The notes: a model not told the origin generated them from the letters alone. A DNA stretch of 64,000 bases from Formicarius rufipectus (GCA_013399695.1 VXAU01001991.1:1-64000), one strand, 5' to 3'; positions 47,037 to 60,176 are shown, counted from the first letter of the stretch. Numbers and translations are program-made.

Positions 47037-50000
47037 ATTTTGAATTTTCTATGAAATATGATGCAGCATTTTGACATTTAGTGATGTTAAGTGGTGAGTT
47101 TTAGTATTCAGTAAACAGTACATTTAAAACTGGTCTTTCTTCTTATATGCAATGCCTGTTAAACTCAATCATGTCTGATCCAGCCACTTTGAGAGTGCAA
47201 GTGGGTCAAAGGATGGATTAAAGTCATTTGCAGGGTGAGGGACTACAATCTTAATATGCTTTTTAATTTATCTTATTGGGATGGGTAAAGAAAACTATCA
47301 GAAAAGCTTTCATGAGCCTATTGGTTTGGATTAAGAAAAGCCATGTGAACGCCTTTAAATGACAATACACAAAGGACTAATGGAGCTAGTGACAAATCTG
47401 CTTTCCCTTCCCCTTCCCTTTTGAATGAGTAGCTATGCCAGTCTGCTGTGAAACTACCTGACACAGAACAGGGCTTAAACTCATACCTTCAAAGCAAAAG
47501 AAGGTTTTTTACTTACTCTTCCTCTACATCTCTCTGCAGAAGTGTCTGACATATGACATCTATTAATGAGGGTTATAATGCCCCTCCCCAAACCCTATAC
47601 TAGTAGTGCTTAGACACAACAGCCTATTTTCCTAAGGAAATAAGGCTTTTAGAGGAATGCTGTCTGTCCATCTGGCTCCCCATCTGTCAATCTTGCACCC
47701 AGTAATATATTCTGAACCTGGTGGCTAATTTCATCCTATTCTCTAGAGGTAAAAGCTTAAAATATATAAATATCCTACATGTATTATGAAAATCAGTGGA
47801 GTGGGAGACAAGGCAAAGCACAGCTCATCTGAGTAAAAGGCAGCAGTATAAGCTCGTTAGTTAATTGCTTGGCTCAGGCTGCCAGCTGGCCAGTTACTAC
47901 ATACAAACTGGCCAGCTCAGCTACCTGTTAGTGACTTCTTGGATCTTCACACAATTTACCTGGCCAGACAGCAGAAGAGAGGAGACCTTTGTAGAGGGAA
48001 TATGTGTGCACAGGAATAGATAAAAAATGGAAAATCAGACATGTCAAGGGCTGAGGTCAAAGGGAAAACTTTGTTATTGAAGTGGAGAAGAAAAGGAAAG
48101 ATGGAAGGTATTATCTTGTGGGAGAGAGATTTGTGATTTAAATTGCTAATGGAGTGACTGGATTGTTCCTCCCGTGTTGAAGGACAGGGTTGGACTTAGC
48201 TTCTCAAGTGAGGATTTTCCTCCTCTTATCTTCAGAGCTAAAGAACACCACTCTGTTATAAGTGAAGGTCCTTATAATCCTATACCTTGGTTCAGATGGC
48301 TACAGCTAAGGAAAGAGCAGAGAAGGAGGACATGAGCAGAAAACAACCTATGGAATGAGCCTTATTATTTGCTCTCCAGACCCAATAAACTGAGGCAGTA
48401 GAAGACAAGCTGGACTACATTTCAAAAGTTCAATTTAAAATACTCTTAGTAAAGGCATGCAAAAATTTGCCACAGTGTCAAAGCCAGAGCATCAAGTCTC
48501 CAAATCTCTGTTTCTGGAATTTCCCTGGTCTACATGGCAGCAGAGTTGCTCTGTTCACCTCTACTTTCAGCTGGCAGACACAATGTTCAGGCGTGAATTA
48601 CCACCCTTGGTCTGTCAATGGAGAAAAAAACCTACTACTGTCTTGGTCCTACCATCAGTTAAACAGATCCCAGCGTCATTCCTCTTTCAAGTATGTTTTG
48701 GTATTATTTAGTACCATTCTAGTACCAGAACACAGTAAATAGCCCATTCCCCTGCTCCCTCAGCCCCCTACATACCTTTCTGTGTTTGATGCACGTTCAA
48801 CCATGTTTTATGCAAACATAAAGCACAAACATACAGGGCAGACAGACACCTTTAAAATCAGCTGAATTCAGGATTCGCAGTGTCAGATGATAAGGCGTCC
48901 AAGCTAACCTACCGATAAAGTATGTGGTAAGCAAACCCTGTGATCTGCACAGATAGCTTAAGCTTCTGCACTGCTAATTACTATTACAACCTTAAGCTAA
49001 TATTTGAGCCTTTCTTTTGAGCAAGGATGTGTAACAATTAGATTACAGGATTTGGAGCATTACAAAGAGAGATAAAAGCAGCAGTTTCGTCATGGTATGT
49101 GGTATTTTGTTTACATAGAGATAATAGTAGAGAGGATAATAATAATTTAATAACAACTACTCTGTTCAGGTCCAAATTCTGATTTCAGGTGCATCCAACC
49201 ACATTTGGAATAAACCTCTTGCCTGAAACAGAATTATGCTGCATTTATTTGGACTGAAGCATGTGGATCTCTAGTGTGGGACCATTTTGCAGTGACTTGT
49301 GCTGAAGAGCCCAGCATGGTATACGAGTTCTAGCTCAGTAAATAGTGAGGCAATATTTCTGAAGGGCCTGAGCTTGGATGTTTCTTTTTATTTCTGTCCT
49401 GAACATCACTGAGAGCTCTAATGGCATGTATTGCACCCTGGTCCTGATGACAACTCCAATAATTAAAAGAGATCTCTGTTGTTTTGGCTTTTGTTATTCT
49501 CTAGGATCCTTATGCTTTCCTCTCCTCCCCTCTCCAAATGTATGTGCATATGTAAAAACACAGTATGCTTGAATAGTGATAAGGTATAGAAAAAACCCAA
49601 ACAACATTTCCCTCCAGCAGCATGCTAGATTTAATATATATTATGTTTTAATGTGCTTGGGACAACATGTTTAGAACTTTCTACAGCATCTTAAGGAGAA
49701 AAGAAATCTTCACATAATATTTGGGCATGTTTTCCTATGTCTCACTGGTTTCTTTTTTATTTCTGCTCCTAGGCACCCGAGGGGAAAAAAATTACCCCAT
49801 GGCCATAACAACAGACAGGTCTTCTGATGAACCACAGAATTCCTTACCTCAGAGATAAATCAGCTCACACAAATGAGCATTTGGCCCCTGAAATTTTCTT
49901 GTTGCTCTTGAGACCATAGGAAATATATGACAAACACCAATATTGCCAAAAACTGAAATTAAGATTTTCCTCTACTTTAGAGAGTAAAATCAACCTTCCT

Positions 50001-52795
50001 AACCATGAGACTTTTACAACTATTTATCATCATTTCCTGGAAGACAGAATCAATTACACAAAGCAAAGCTAATGTGTGTATCCACTCAGGAATATTAAAA
50101 ATTATATTGCAGCATTAAAAAATAAACATATCTGCCAGTAGTGGATTTAAAGAAACTCTCAGAAGCTGAAAATCTGGTTCCAGAGTTACAAACAGCAAAC
50201 AAGCAAAGCAACTTAACAGAAAAAGACAAGTTTCTTTGTTTTAGCAAGCCCTCATTCCACTTTTAGTCTGTCATAAGTATGTAGGTAATCTAAAAGCAGG
50301 CATGGCAGCCAGACAGGATATTTTTTCTTACCCATAGTCACCAAGGTCCTTTCAGAGAACTGCATCTCACAGATAGTCCACACTAGGTTGAAAACTTGAA
50401 AAACAGGTTTTAAGCAAAAACTCTTCTGAGAATTAGATCCAGACTCAAGAGGCTAAAAGCATCACTTGAAACAGCCAGTTTAATTTATTCAAAGAAAAAC
50501 CACATAGCTCAAGGACAGGTAAGTAGGTAAATAAGCCATCGTCAGCCCCTTCTTGGCAAAGAAAGGTACCGTGAAAAGCCTGCATTAAAGGAGCTCTCTG
50601 CGTGGGAAATGAAGGAGCTTCAGGTACAGACATTTGATTTATTTCTTTCTGAGTGTGGCACAGGGGAGCGTGCACTGGCTCAACCTGTTGTAATCTAACA
50701 TGTGGGTTGCTAGTTGTTGCGATGATATTGCAGCAGCCTCTTCATTAAAGCAGCTGTGTCTTTAGCAGCAACAATTAATTTCCTACATATAAAATCAAGA
50801 CACTAGCGCTGTTGCTATTCCTCTCTGTGCTCTTTTCTCCCACTTCACTACCTCCCCCCCCCCTGCTTCATGACCTTTTTTACCCTTCTTCCTTTCTTTC
50901 TTTCTTATACTGAGCAGGAAGGAATGCAGGGAAGGATGGATATCTACTGTATGTTTCTGATTTTCTCAGATGACAATCCTTTTGCTACTTCATTTCATTT
51001 TAATAGGATCTTCTTGTTACCCACCTACTGTATCTCAGCGTGGAAAATCCAGGCATCAAAAGGTTGAAAGCTGGAGGCAAAACTTGCCTCCCTGCAGCTC
51101 TAGATGAGGTGAGGATGAGACAAAGTCATCTAGTTGCTTTACAAACAGTATTAAGACAGTTCAAGAAAGTGTAGGCAAAAGGACATTATCTTCCCCATGA
51201 ATTAATCTCCAGCTGGCTTCTGCTCTTTCCAAAGGCAGAGAAGATGAGGGAACAGTCAGATATATTTTAAAAGTATATAACTGTGAAGGAGAAGGGGTCA
51301 CAGGATTTCTTCCATGTGCGATGTGAGTGCATTCTTGTTCAGCTTCTGTAGGGGTGTGTGTGTGTGTGTTTGCCTACAGCCAAAAGGGACCCTGTAACAG
51401 AGAGATGTGAGTGTGACAAGAAAAAGGAGAGGGGAAAAAACTCCACAGCTATGTGTCTGGGTAGCCTTCAGATGTGTGTTGGTGTGCAGGGATATGAGTG
51501 TGCATCTGCATGTGGATTCACTTTTAGGCAGTGCTCGGACCCTCTGTATGAGCCCAAGACATGTCCCTCTGCTATATCTGCTGAGGAGTTTCATAGAAAA
51601 GGCAGACCAGGTTTAAAGTAGCCTCTGGAATGTAATATTAAAACCTCATGGTCAAAACCAAAACTGTGCTTGGAGCCCTGGCTGCACCTATGTTTTCCAA
51701 CACTTACTCTGGAATTTAAAATCCAATGTCTTATGTAAGTCTTATTTCAGAGGGGGGTGTATGTGAGAGTTGGATGGAAGATACCTCATTTCTCGGTCTG
51801 GGGGAAATTGAGGGTAAAATCAACGTGACAAGGAACCAAAGGGGAATTAAATTAGGGGTTTGTATTGGTGGGGGAGAAATTTCAGCTCTGCAAACACCAG
51901 AACTTAACATTTTTTGCCGGCTGCTCTGCACTGCAGTGTGGAGCACGCTGGGAAGCGTGTGTGTACCACTTCCCTCTGCTGGAGGCAGCTCAGACTGTTA
52001 CCTGCCTCCCTCTATCCCACAGTATTTCTGTAGGTACTAAAAATGCTCCAACCCCTATCATCTGGCACAGCAGTGATAATGAAGTAGCCACAAATCATTT
52101 CAGTAGCTTTCCTTTATATAAAAATCTTGTTGCTGACTGGGAATTGGAACAGAGCAGCTCTTCCAGAACAGGTAAAAAAAACAGGATGAGAGGAAAGGGA
52201 CGTGTGCTGCAGAGATTGTTTAAGCTGACACGTTTTGAGAAGAGCCAGAATACCACAGCCTGGACATGTAACACTTCTTAAAAGAAGAATCAACTTTCTG
52301 ATTGCTCACAGCTTTGCACAGACATGCACAGCCTCTCCCACTCCAAAACTGCAGCACCATTCAAGGAGTGTTTTGGCGTTGTTTAATATACCGGTGGGCC
52401 ATATAACCATGCACTGATCAAGTTTGTTTTGGAGTTTGTGCAAGATCATAGGTCAAGGGAATGTGAGGGACTGAATAAATTAGTGGAGAGAAGAAGAATC
52501 TGTCTGCAAGCCAACTTCCCTGCTCAGCTCTTGCATCATCTTCAGACATTAAAATACCTAGTATGATACTATGTGACTGATAGGTCTCCTCATCTAATCC
52601 CTTACTTAGAGATTGTAAACAAAAGTGGTTTTATACTAAGGTCAGGTTGTAAAAATGTATAGCACAGATGAAAATAGATTTTATATCTCGAGTATGTGGG
52701 ATATTTCCTAATGTTGAATATATTTGCCCTTAGATATATACTGAGGACATTCACCATTAGCCTTATAGGACCAACCCCAACTGGACCTGTCCCAA
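47037..52795. other. long non-coding stretch
   Basis: About 5.8 kb with no recognised transposon apart from the (GT)n tract listed separately. A run of ten C lies near 50852. Overlapping frames in 51298-52281 (98, 87, 104 and 138 codons on both strands) lie in locally less AT-rich DNA but have no domain or splice context. Confidence 0.45.
51353..51370. repeat. (GT)n dinucleotide microsatellite
   Basis: About nine GT units follow GTAGGG. It is short and locally G-rich. Confidence 0.92.
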
Positions 52796-52928
52796 CAAGA
52801 CCAGGTTGGATTTGCCTTTGAGAAACTTGGTCTAGTGGTAAATGTCCTGGTCCCTGGCAGGGGTTGGAACGAGAGGATCTTTAAGGGCACTTTCAACCCA
52901 AGCTGTTCTGTGACTCTGTGTTCTATGA
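52796..52928 (+). mobile_element. CR1 LINE 3' fragment
   Basis: AAGACCAGGTTGGATTTGCC, AACTTGGTCTAGTGGTAAAT, GTCCCTGGCAGGGGTTGGAA, CGAGAGGATCTTTAAGGGCA, CTTTCAACCCAAGCTG and TTCTGTGACTCTGTGTTCTATGA form the CR1 3' end with degraded octamers. About 130 bases remain. Confidence 0.93.
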
Positions 52929-54296
52929 CAACCACTCCTGTAAGTCCACTGACTGCAGCAGGTTTTAAAAATACAGGTAGTAGAAAGTCCTGGTGATCCA
53001 GGCCTGAACAGCAACCTGGGTGTTTTGATACTTTGTCATTTTGCTGACAAAATGACAAAATTTCATCTCCCTCTCATGAGTGCTCTTGTGAGAGGAGTCA
53101 TAATCTACTAACACTTTGCTATCAATACACTCAGCCCTATAAAGATGCTCTTAAGAATCAGGGTGCCATTGCAGGAAGACACAAGCATGTCACATAGCAG
53201 TAGGTACAGTTAAAAATGAAAGCACTACATTTATCGCAAAGATACTGTCCAGTGGACCATGAAAAAACCCTCAAGTTTATGTTTCCTGCAGAAGAATTTA
53301 TTGTTTGACTACCATTTCCCTCAGATAACCTGAGTTTGTAAAGCATGTATATTACCCTTAACTTTCCTCTTACTTCAGTACGTAAGAGACTTACTTAAGT
53401 TTCTGCTTGCTGTCAGTGGATTTGCATCTTGGAGTTGCCTTGGAGCAAATTGGATCCATTTCAGTCAGAAGTGAAGGGGGAGACTGGTTTCAGAAGTTCA
53501 CTTGACATGTTCCAGACACTAATAAACATTTACTCTATGTGATTAGAGTAGCTCTAGCTCAAAACTGCACCAAAAAAATTTACAATATGAATGTCACGTC
53601 TTCAGAATAAACTCTTTCAGTCTGTGAACCTGCTCTTGCCTGCTCTGCTGTACTGAGCTGCTCAGGTAGCTACAGATCAGAAGACCAGAATTCTTCACTC
53701 AAGTACAAGTATCAAGAAAGTTGTGCGATAAAAACCAAAATGACATCCGGACAGACATAGGAAAGGTGATCCAGCTGAGGTCAGATCAGGGCATTCTAGA
53801 CTATATTCATACTAGCATTTCTACAGGGATTAAAGGTTAAGTGAGTAGGATAGGTCTTGTTATGATGATGGAAAAAGACTGCTGAGAAGGACTAAGCCCA
53901 TATCAAGATATTCCAGGACATCAAGGCAGAATTCCTCCTAAAGGCCTAGGATAAGGGCAGGAATTGTTGTACAGATTTGTCAAATATAATTGGAAAAATT
54001 AGGGAAGAACATGATGATCTAAGTGCTACCCCTCCGGTTCAGTGCCTCACACCTGAATTTCGAGAAATTGCATAATGACAATTGTGAAAAATGCAAAATA
54101 CAGGTTATTAACTCCCAGTGAAAAGTAATTACTAAATTTATCCCACATACAGAAGGCAAGAAATTACAGAATAGAGTTTAGTCTGTAGTGGCCACTTATA
54201 CCTTTGAGATTTAAATCTCTTTGGAAGTGTGAAAAACTAGGTTTCTGCTTTTGTATCAAATCAATGACAACCTCCACAGGCAGTTCTTTATTCATA
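52929..54296. other. non-coding DNA, nothing recognised
   Basis: AT-rich sequence without recognised repeats. A 116-codon minus frame at 52708-53058 overlaps the CR1 fragment and is an antisense artefact. Confidence 0.5.
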
Positions 54297-54455
54297 TTAT
54301 AAAAAAAAATAAAATTAAAGAACACAAAAAAAGAAAAAAGAAGATTAAAAAATGAAAAAGAGAGAGAGAGAAAAAAAAAGAGAGGGTATGGAAACAATAG
54401 GAAAATGAAAAAGGAAAACAAGGAAAAAAAATAGAGAGAAAAAGGAAACCAGAAT
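54297..54455. repeat. purine-rich low-complexity tract
   Basis: About 160 bases of nearly pure A/G on the plus strand, including (AG)n at 54359-54371 and several runs of A. It gives antisense Phe/Leu/Ser-rich frames that are not genes. Confidence 0.85.
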
Positions 54456-55217
54456 GTTTTAAGGTATATATTAAAAGAACTAAGTAATTAAAATGACTAA
54501 GACATATCAGATTTTCTTCTCTTATCCTTCCATCTGATAAGGAAATTATGATTTTTTTTACTTCAAGCAAGGAAAGATAACTAAATGAATGAGCATACTG
54601 ATCACACTACAGATGTTTTATTTCCAATAGCATTTTGATCTATGTCTAATATTCCTGATTATTTCCAACTGGATGCAGTAATCTGTCAATGAACATCCTT
54701 GCAGGTAGGTTATGGTACTGGATATTAACATTTAAATCTCTCTAACTGACTCTTATAATTGTCTCCATTCTATTTTTCAAGCATTCCCTGTCATTACTAC
54801 TGTCCCTTAACCAGAAAAACATCAGACATATAAATAAAATTAGAATACACTTTGATGGTAATCTCCCGTGCAAAGGGACTTGAAAACAAAATACTATTCT
54901 CTCTCACTAGAGCAACTGCCTGTGGTAGGGTGAACCTGAGCAGGGACAGTGATGGAGGGAGAGACCTGAGGCAAAGCAAGATCTGGACCAAGAGCTTCCC
55001 AGGGATTGTCACATTTGGCTGAGGACAGAGTGGTTGGGAAGGCTACAACCAGTCCATCATAATGCTGGAGAAAGAAGGAGGGCAGAAGGTTGATGAGGGA
55101 GGAAATGAGGAAACACTGACCTCAATTTTGTTTCTGAAGAAGCTATTTTCCCCTAAGTTGAAAATAAAATGCAGTAAATAACAAACAAAATACCTGCAAA
55201 GCAAAACTAATAGAGCT
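54456..55217. other. non-coding DNA, nothing recognised
   Basis: AT-rich sequence with no coding or repeat signal. Confidence 0.5.
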
Positions 55218-55262
55218 CCCCAAACAAAACAACAACAAAACAACCAAAAAACCCCAACTCCA
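55218..55262. repeat. AAAAC/AAC-rich tract
   Basis: CCCCAAACAAAACAACAACA and AAACAACCAAAAAACCCCAA are A/C-only sequence resembling the complement of the TTTTG tracts. Confidence 0.8.
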
Positions 55263-55419
55263 AAAAGATACAATATGTTTTTGTAGAAGTGGAATACAAA
55301 ACAACATCACATAAGTTTACTGACAAGTGAAAACTATTCTCATCTGTATGTTAATGCAGTCAGAGTGGTGTGTCAACCTCCATGGCCTCTTTCTCCCCAA
55401 AATGCTCACAGGGGTCTGA

Positions 55420-55500
55420 ACAGAGAGTGTCACTGTGAAGCTTCAGCCCTTAGACAAGGCACTGCTGAACCTCAGTTTTCCTGAAAAGCTAAATAACAAA
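55420..55500 (+). mobile_element. MIR-like SINE fragment, weak
   Basis: GCCCTTAGACAAGGCACTGC followed by TGAACCTCAGTTTTCCTGAA resembles the MIR core 'GACCTTAGACAAGTCACT...AACCTCAGTTTTCC'. Only about 50 bases align by eye. Confidence 0.4.
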
Positions 55501-56179
55501 TTCTTTCTGAACCTTTCACAGTTCTAGGCTATCCTGTGCTAGAAAGAAGACTAATTCTGCTAAAATATTTAATGCAAAATGTTTTCCCAGCGTAAGTGTT
55601 GGCAGAAGAATGTCAGCATTCGACCATCAGCTTTATAAAGCTTTATCAGACCTCAAACTACAATAAATATTATGAAGTTAAATATGACTTCAGCATTCTT
55701 GTGGATTTTAACTTTACACAATAATAAATGTTAGGGTTTCTACACAAGTATCCCTGCTCAGGAGAGGGTTTTTCTTGCAGCTTTTTTCTATTCATCAGTG
55801 TCTTGTGCTTTGCTCTGTACGGATGTTTGCAATGATTTGTAGGCAGTCTATGCAAAGGTAGACCTAGATGAGAGTTATTATTACACTCAGACAGCTTTAT
55901 GCATTGACAGAAGAAAAAATATACTCATGTCCTTAATACTATATATACACTTTCTCTATATATAGCATTAAAATATCCTTCCTGACATCCTAACCATAGG
56001 ATCAGTAGCTTACACTTATATTTATACTTTATTTTTCTTTAGACCTACCACAGTAGTATTCAGACTGAATCAAGATAGCTTTGTTTAGTTTTGTTCCAGA
56101 CTACATAGTTTCTAACATTGCAGCGATACAGTGGTTCAGAGTATAACTCTTCAGACCAGGAGTCTGGACAACTGCTATG
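55501..56179. other. non-coding DNA, nothing recognised
   Basis: AT-rich sequence with a TATA-rich patch at about 55940-55965. Nothing else is recognised. Confidence 0.5.
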
Positions 56180-56285
56180 GAGTACTCAAGTCTTCTTTGT
56201 AAACTGGGGAGCACAATGATCTGTAAAACTACCTTGAGATCTGTGTCAGGTAGATGTCAAGTGTGACTATAAGTATAATTTGGGC
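56180..56285 (+). mobile_element. MIR/CORE-SINE 3' half, weak
   Basis: TTTGTAAACTGGGGAGCACA, ATGATCTGTAAAACTACCTTGAGATCTGTG and GTGACTATAAGTATAATT resemble the amniote MIR variant 'CTGTAAACTGGGGATAATGATA...AAGTGCTTTGAGATCT...CTATATAAGT'. Confidence 0.45.
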
Positions 56286-57822
56286 AACTAAAGGGGCTGG
56301 AGCCAAGCTCTTTCAGAAGGGCATTTTAAGCCAGGGATGGTGAAAATCTCAGGCTCCTCTATCTAAGCTGGAATGCTTTCAAAGATTGCCAGATCATCCA
56401 CATTGAATTTAGTGAGAGAATTCCAGAAGGAAGGGAAGACTGTTAATAAGGCACGTGGCTTTGGCTAAGCTCTCTGACCAGTAAAATCAGGAATATACTT
56501 ATTAAGTATTATATCAGATTTAAGATTATTAGAAGGCTATATTCTTCATCTAGCAGAGATCTAGAACTTTAAGAAGGATTTCGGGCCACTGGTAAAATTA
56601 AGGGTAAATACGTGTTCCTACACAGAACAGTCCAGCAATTTTTCTTTCAATCACCACTGATTTCTGGTAGAAAAGTCCAAAACGCATGGTAGCTGCAGCA
56701 GCCCTGCTAAGATTTCTAAAGGAATGTCACTGCAGCCCATTGTGAAATCTTTTCCCTCTTCTCAAGGTTCAATGACCACTGGGTGAGTGCTGTTAATATG
56801 AATTTCTATGCTGATGCAGCCATAGTGTTAAATGACAAGGATGACAGTCTTGTTATTTTATGCAGGCACCAAAAAGAGAACTAACCCATAATTTTGTTAT
56901 GTTTTCAGGGCTTGGCTTTTTTCCTAAATGTTGACAGGGTGTGCAAATGCCACACAAGCCTGCCTTTGGACTTGGCTCAAGTTCCTATGCAGATACTTCT
57001 GAGAATGTCTTGTTTTCATGAACTTAAAACACTCAGCTTAAGTATACAAAAGTAAAACTAGTCATGAAAGATAATATAAAAATACTGTGTAAACTCCCGA
57101 GAACTTCTGTATATTCATGCATAGATATGCACACATATGTACACAAATGCACATACATTCTATGCATACAGGATTTCAAGATAAACTCATGGTCAATTTA
57201 ACAGGGTCCAATTTTCAGTTTTCCTTCTTGAATTATATTTGTAGCTGATTTGCTGCTTTTCCCCATTTTCCTTTTAACTGAAATTTACTATGTTGAAAAC
57301 TTCTTAGAATGATAGTACTGGAAGCTGTCTCTTCAAAAGAATAAGAACTGAGAGGGGAAGCTCCTCCAAACTACTTCAGTAGTTCACCTCAGCCTTTCTC
57401 TGCATGGAAATGCTTTTAGATGTGAAAGACCTGATGACACAAAAGTCCCTGTATAGATCCCTCCATGGCATGGCAGTGCTGAATTGCTTGGCAGGGCTGA
57501 ATGGAAAAATCTGTGCAAAAAGCTGCCCTTGCACTTGCTTATGCAAATAGAGGGCTTGTGTAGATCTTTACTGAGTAATGATCTGGAAGGCAGAGCCTGT
57601 TCTTGACCAGGATATAGGGTATTTTATAGTTAGTGTTTTCCTGAACGTGTGGAAGATGTTGAAAGGTTTGAAGAAGAGAAATTCTTGATGGAAGATCTTT
57701 CCGAAGGGCTCTGGTGTTTTCATAATCTTCTCAGATAAACTTTCTTGATTGCAAGAGCCTGGAAGAATTTGAGTAAAAAGATACAAAGAGCTGAGAGATA
57801 ATAGAAATAGAATTTTTCGAGC
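56286..57822. other. non-coding DNA
   Basis: AT-rich sequence with an imperfect CA/TA-rich stretch at 57115-57170 (ATGCACACATATGTACAC). No coding exon is recognised. Confidence 0.5.
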
Positions 57823-58268
57823 AAGTTCAGAGGAGCCCAGGAAGATGATCAGAGGGCTGGAGCACCTCTGCTATGGAGACAGGCTGAGAGAGTTGGGGCT
57901 GTTCAGCCTGGGCAGGTGAAGGCTCCAGAAAGACCTCAGAGCACCTTCCAGTACTTAAAGGGGCTGCAAGAGAGCTGGAAAGGGACTTTCGGGCAGGACA
58001 AGTAGTAATAAGACAAGGGGCAATGGCTTTAGACTGGCTGTAGCTTTAGATTGGGTATTAGGAAGAAATTCTTCCTTCTGAGGGTGGTGAGACACTGGAA
58101 CAGTTTGTCCAGAGAGACTGTGAATGTCCCATCCCTGAAAGTGTTCAAGGCCAGGTTGGATGGGGCATAGAACAAACCTGGGCTAGAGGAGGGTGTCCCT
58201 GCCCATAGCAGAAAGATTGGAACTAGATGGTGTTGAAAGGTCCCTTCCACTCAAACAATTCTATGATA
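57823..58268 (+). mobile_element. CR1 LINE fragment, most complete copy in the window
   Basis: AGTTCAGAGGAGCCCAGGAAG, ATGATCAGAGGGCTGGAGCA, GGAGACAGGCTGAGAGAGTT, GGGGCTGTTCAGCCTGGGCA, CTTCCAGTACTTAAAGGGGC, TTAGGAAGAAATTCTTCCTT, CACTGGAACAGTTTGTCCAG, AAGGCCAGGTTGGATGGGGC, AGATTGGAACTAGATGGTGT, AGGTCCCTTCCACTC and AATTCTATGAT follow the CR1 consensus for about 445 bases to its 3' tail. It lacks the reverse transcriptase and endonuclease region and is inactive. The minus frame inside it (73 codons) is antisense. Confidence 0.96.
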
Positions 58269-59812
58269 CTAAAAAAGATTTAGGACAGAACTGCAGAAGC
58301 AACCCTTATTTTGGAACAGAACACTGTACAACTCTTGCAGGCTAAAGTCTAGTTTCTCATCCTTTCCATTATACCAAAACTTTGCTCATTGCCAGTGTCT
58401 CAAACATATTGAATCATTGAAGACATAAAAATGTTTCACCTGTTCCTGTTGAATTTGAATCATAAAACTTTTACCCCTTGTACAGGAAATAGACTAATTT
58501 TTTTTCATGTGTCAATTCTGCCCTATTACTTGACTCTTTTAATTGGAAAATATGTGGATGAGACAACTTACTTAATGGAAAACAAGGAGGTCTCCTGCTA
58601 GCAGGTTAATCTGCTAGTCTATCTCTTTGATAATCTAAAATAAATTACACCTACATCCACCTCTTTACAGAGGTAGTAAATTGGTTGATTTATTTCATTA
58701 AGGAAAACAAAAGTCCAACCAAACGAAAAGAAGATTACTAATACTAGAGGTGGCCTTTGTCCTAGAAATACCCATTTATGCACTGCAGGAGTGCAGTCAG
58801 TGATACGACATTAAGCCAAATAAAAACAAAGTATATATTTTAGAGAACATTTTCCTTACATTGCCAAAGTGAAATCAAGAATGAACAGACAGCATTTGTA
58901 CCACTGTGACTCTCCCTTCTCTTCCTCTTTCTTAGAGATGTACAGAAGATAAATCTATCTTGGGCTTACACCCACAACTGAACACAGAACAGAGATGTGT
59001 GAACAAAGCATAGCAGACCCAGTATTTCATAGATGTTTGGATTATCAGGATTCTATTTAATCTGTGATATCTGATTATCATAGCATACTTCCTAGTAGCT
59101 CAGTTCTGGAGGTTCTGACTTGTTATTCCCTCTCTGCCAGATCTGGCACACATTAAGAATTCAGTTATACATTTTTGCAATAATGATTAAAAAGTATTAA
59201 ACAGACAACATATACACAAAAATTCTTTTCCAGATGTGATCTTGGACATAAAGCACCATTTATGATCATGAAAACTAAACCTTGCCATGAAGTCACCACC
59301 ACCCCCATCTAGCTTCATCTCTTGTACTATTCTACTTTCATACCAAACACTTCTTATATAGAGAACATGTAGACTTACTCGAAGACACCATCAGTGCTGG
59401 TCTTTTTTTTGTCACCATGCTGAGGCAGCTACAGGGTTATGAAGCTGCTGGCAAATACCTTTCCTTACTGACTGTACATTACTTGAGCATGTGATATGCA
59501 TTGCAACATGCAGAATCTTTGACACCCCAAATCTTTCCTTGTCAAAGCAGAAGTACCTGATCTCAGGGCTACAATGGCTTCATTCCTTGAAAAATCTCTA
59601 ACAGCTGTTGAGTTTTTCAGATTTCTTATAGAGCAGAGTTTTTAAGCTGTCTGTTGGATGTCAGTATTAAAGATGAAGCTGATTTTATTCCTTCTGAGTT
59701 AAATAGAGATTTTTGAAATGTCTTTCTGAGGTTTCCCTCATTAATGAGTGTTTTCAGAAATAAATGTTGGTTTTCACACAAAAAACGATTGTTTCACAAT
59801 TCTGGTGGCTTT
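58269..59812. other. non-coding DNA, nothing recognised
   Basis: AT-rich sequence with no open frame of note and no recognised repeat. Confidence 0.5.
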
Positions 59813-59959
59813 TGTTTTGTTTTGGTTTTTTTTTTTTTGTTTTGTTTTGTTTTGTGTGTTTNNNNNNNNNNNNNNNNNNNNNNNNNNNNNNNNNNNNNNN
59901 NNNNNNNNNNNNNNNNNNNNNNNNNNNNNNNTTTTGTTTGTTTGTTTTTTGTTTTTTTT
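59813..59959. repeat. (TTTTG)n/(TTTG)n tract with internal assembly gap
   Basis: TTTTGTTTTGGTTTT and TTTTG units precede the N run, and TTTTGTTTGTTTG plus T runs follow it, so both sides of the gap belong to the same repeat. The true length is unknown. All frames reported through it consist of X residues and are meaningless. Confidence 0.93.
59862..59931. other. assembly gap, 70 N
   Basis: Seventy consecutive N. The gap sits inside a T/G-rich simple repeat, a usual cause of read drop-out. Confidence 0.99.
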
Positions 59960-60127
59960 TTCCCCTGTCATTTGGTAAACTACTGAAATCTGAGATTTAA
60001 AATACTAAACAGATGTTCTAATAAAAATTAACAACTATTTCTGCAAGTTGGGAATTAATAGAGTCTGCAAACCTAGGAGCTCTGGCTATACTTTATCTAT
60101 AGCCTCCCTCCATCACAGCAATCCCAT
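59960..60127. other. non-coding DNA, nothing recognised
   Basis: AT-rich sequence without features. Confidence 0.5.
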
Positions 60128-60176
60128 TATTTTTCCTTTCTTTTCCTCTCTCTTTTTTTTTTTTTTTTTCCTCCTG
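60128..60176. repeat. pyrimidine tract with 17-T run
   Basis: TTTTTCCTTTCTTTTCCTCT, then CTC and seventeen T, then CCTCC. It is low-complexity pyrimidine sequence. Confidence 0.88.

Noticed and set aside
51298..52281. Cluster of frames of 87-138 codons on both strands
   Set aside because: Frames overlap on both strands without any dominant one, and no conserved motif or exon boundary is seen.
59744..60000. Frames with long X runs across the N gap
   Set aside because: These are translations of unknown bases flanked by T/G repeat.
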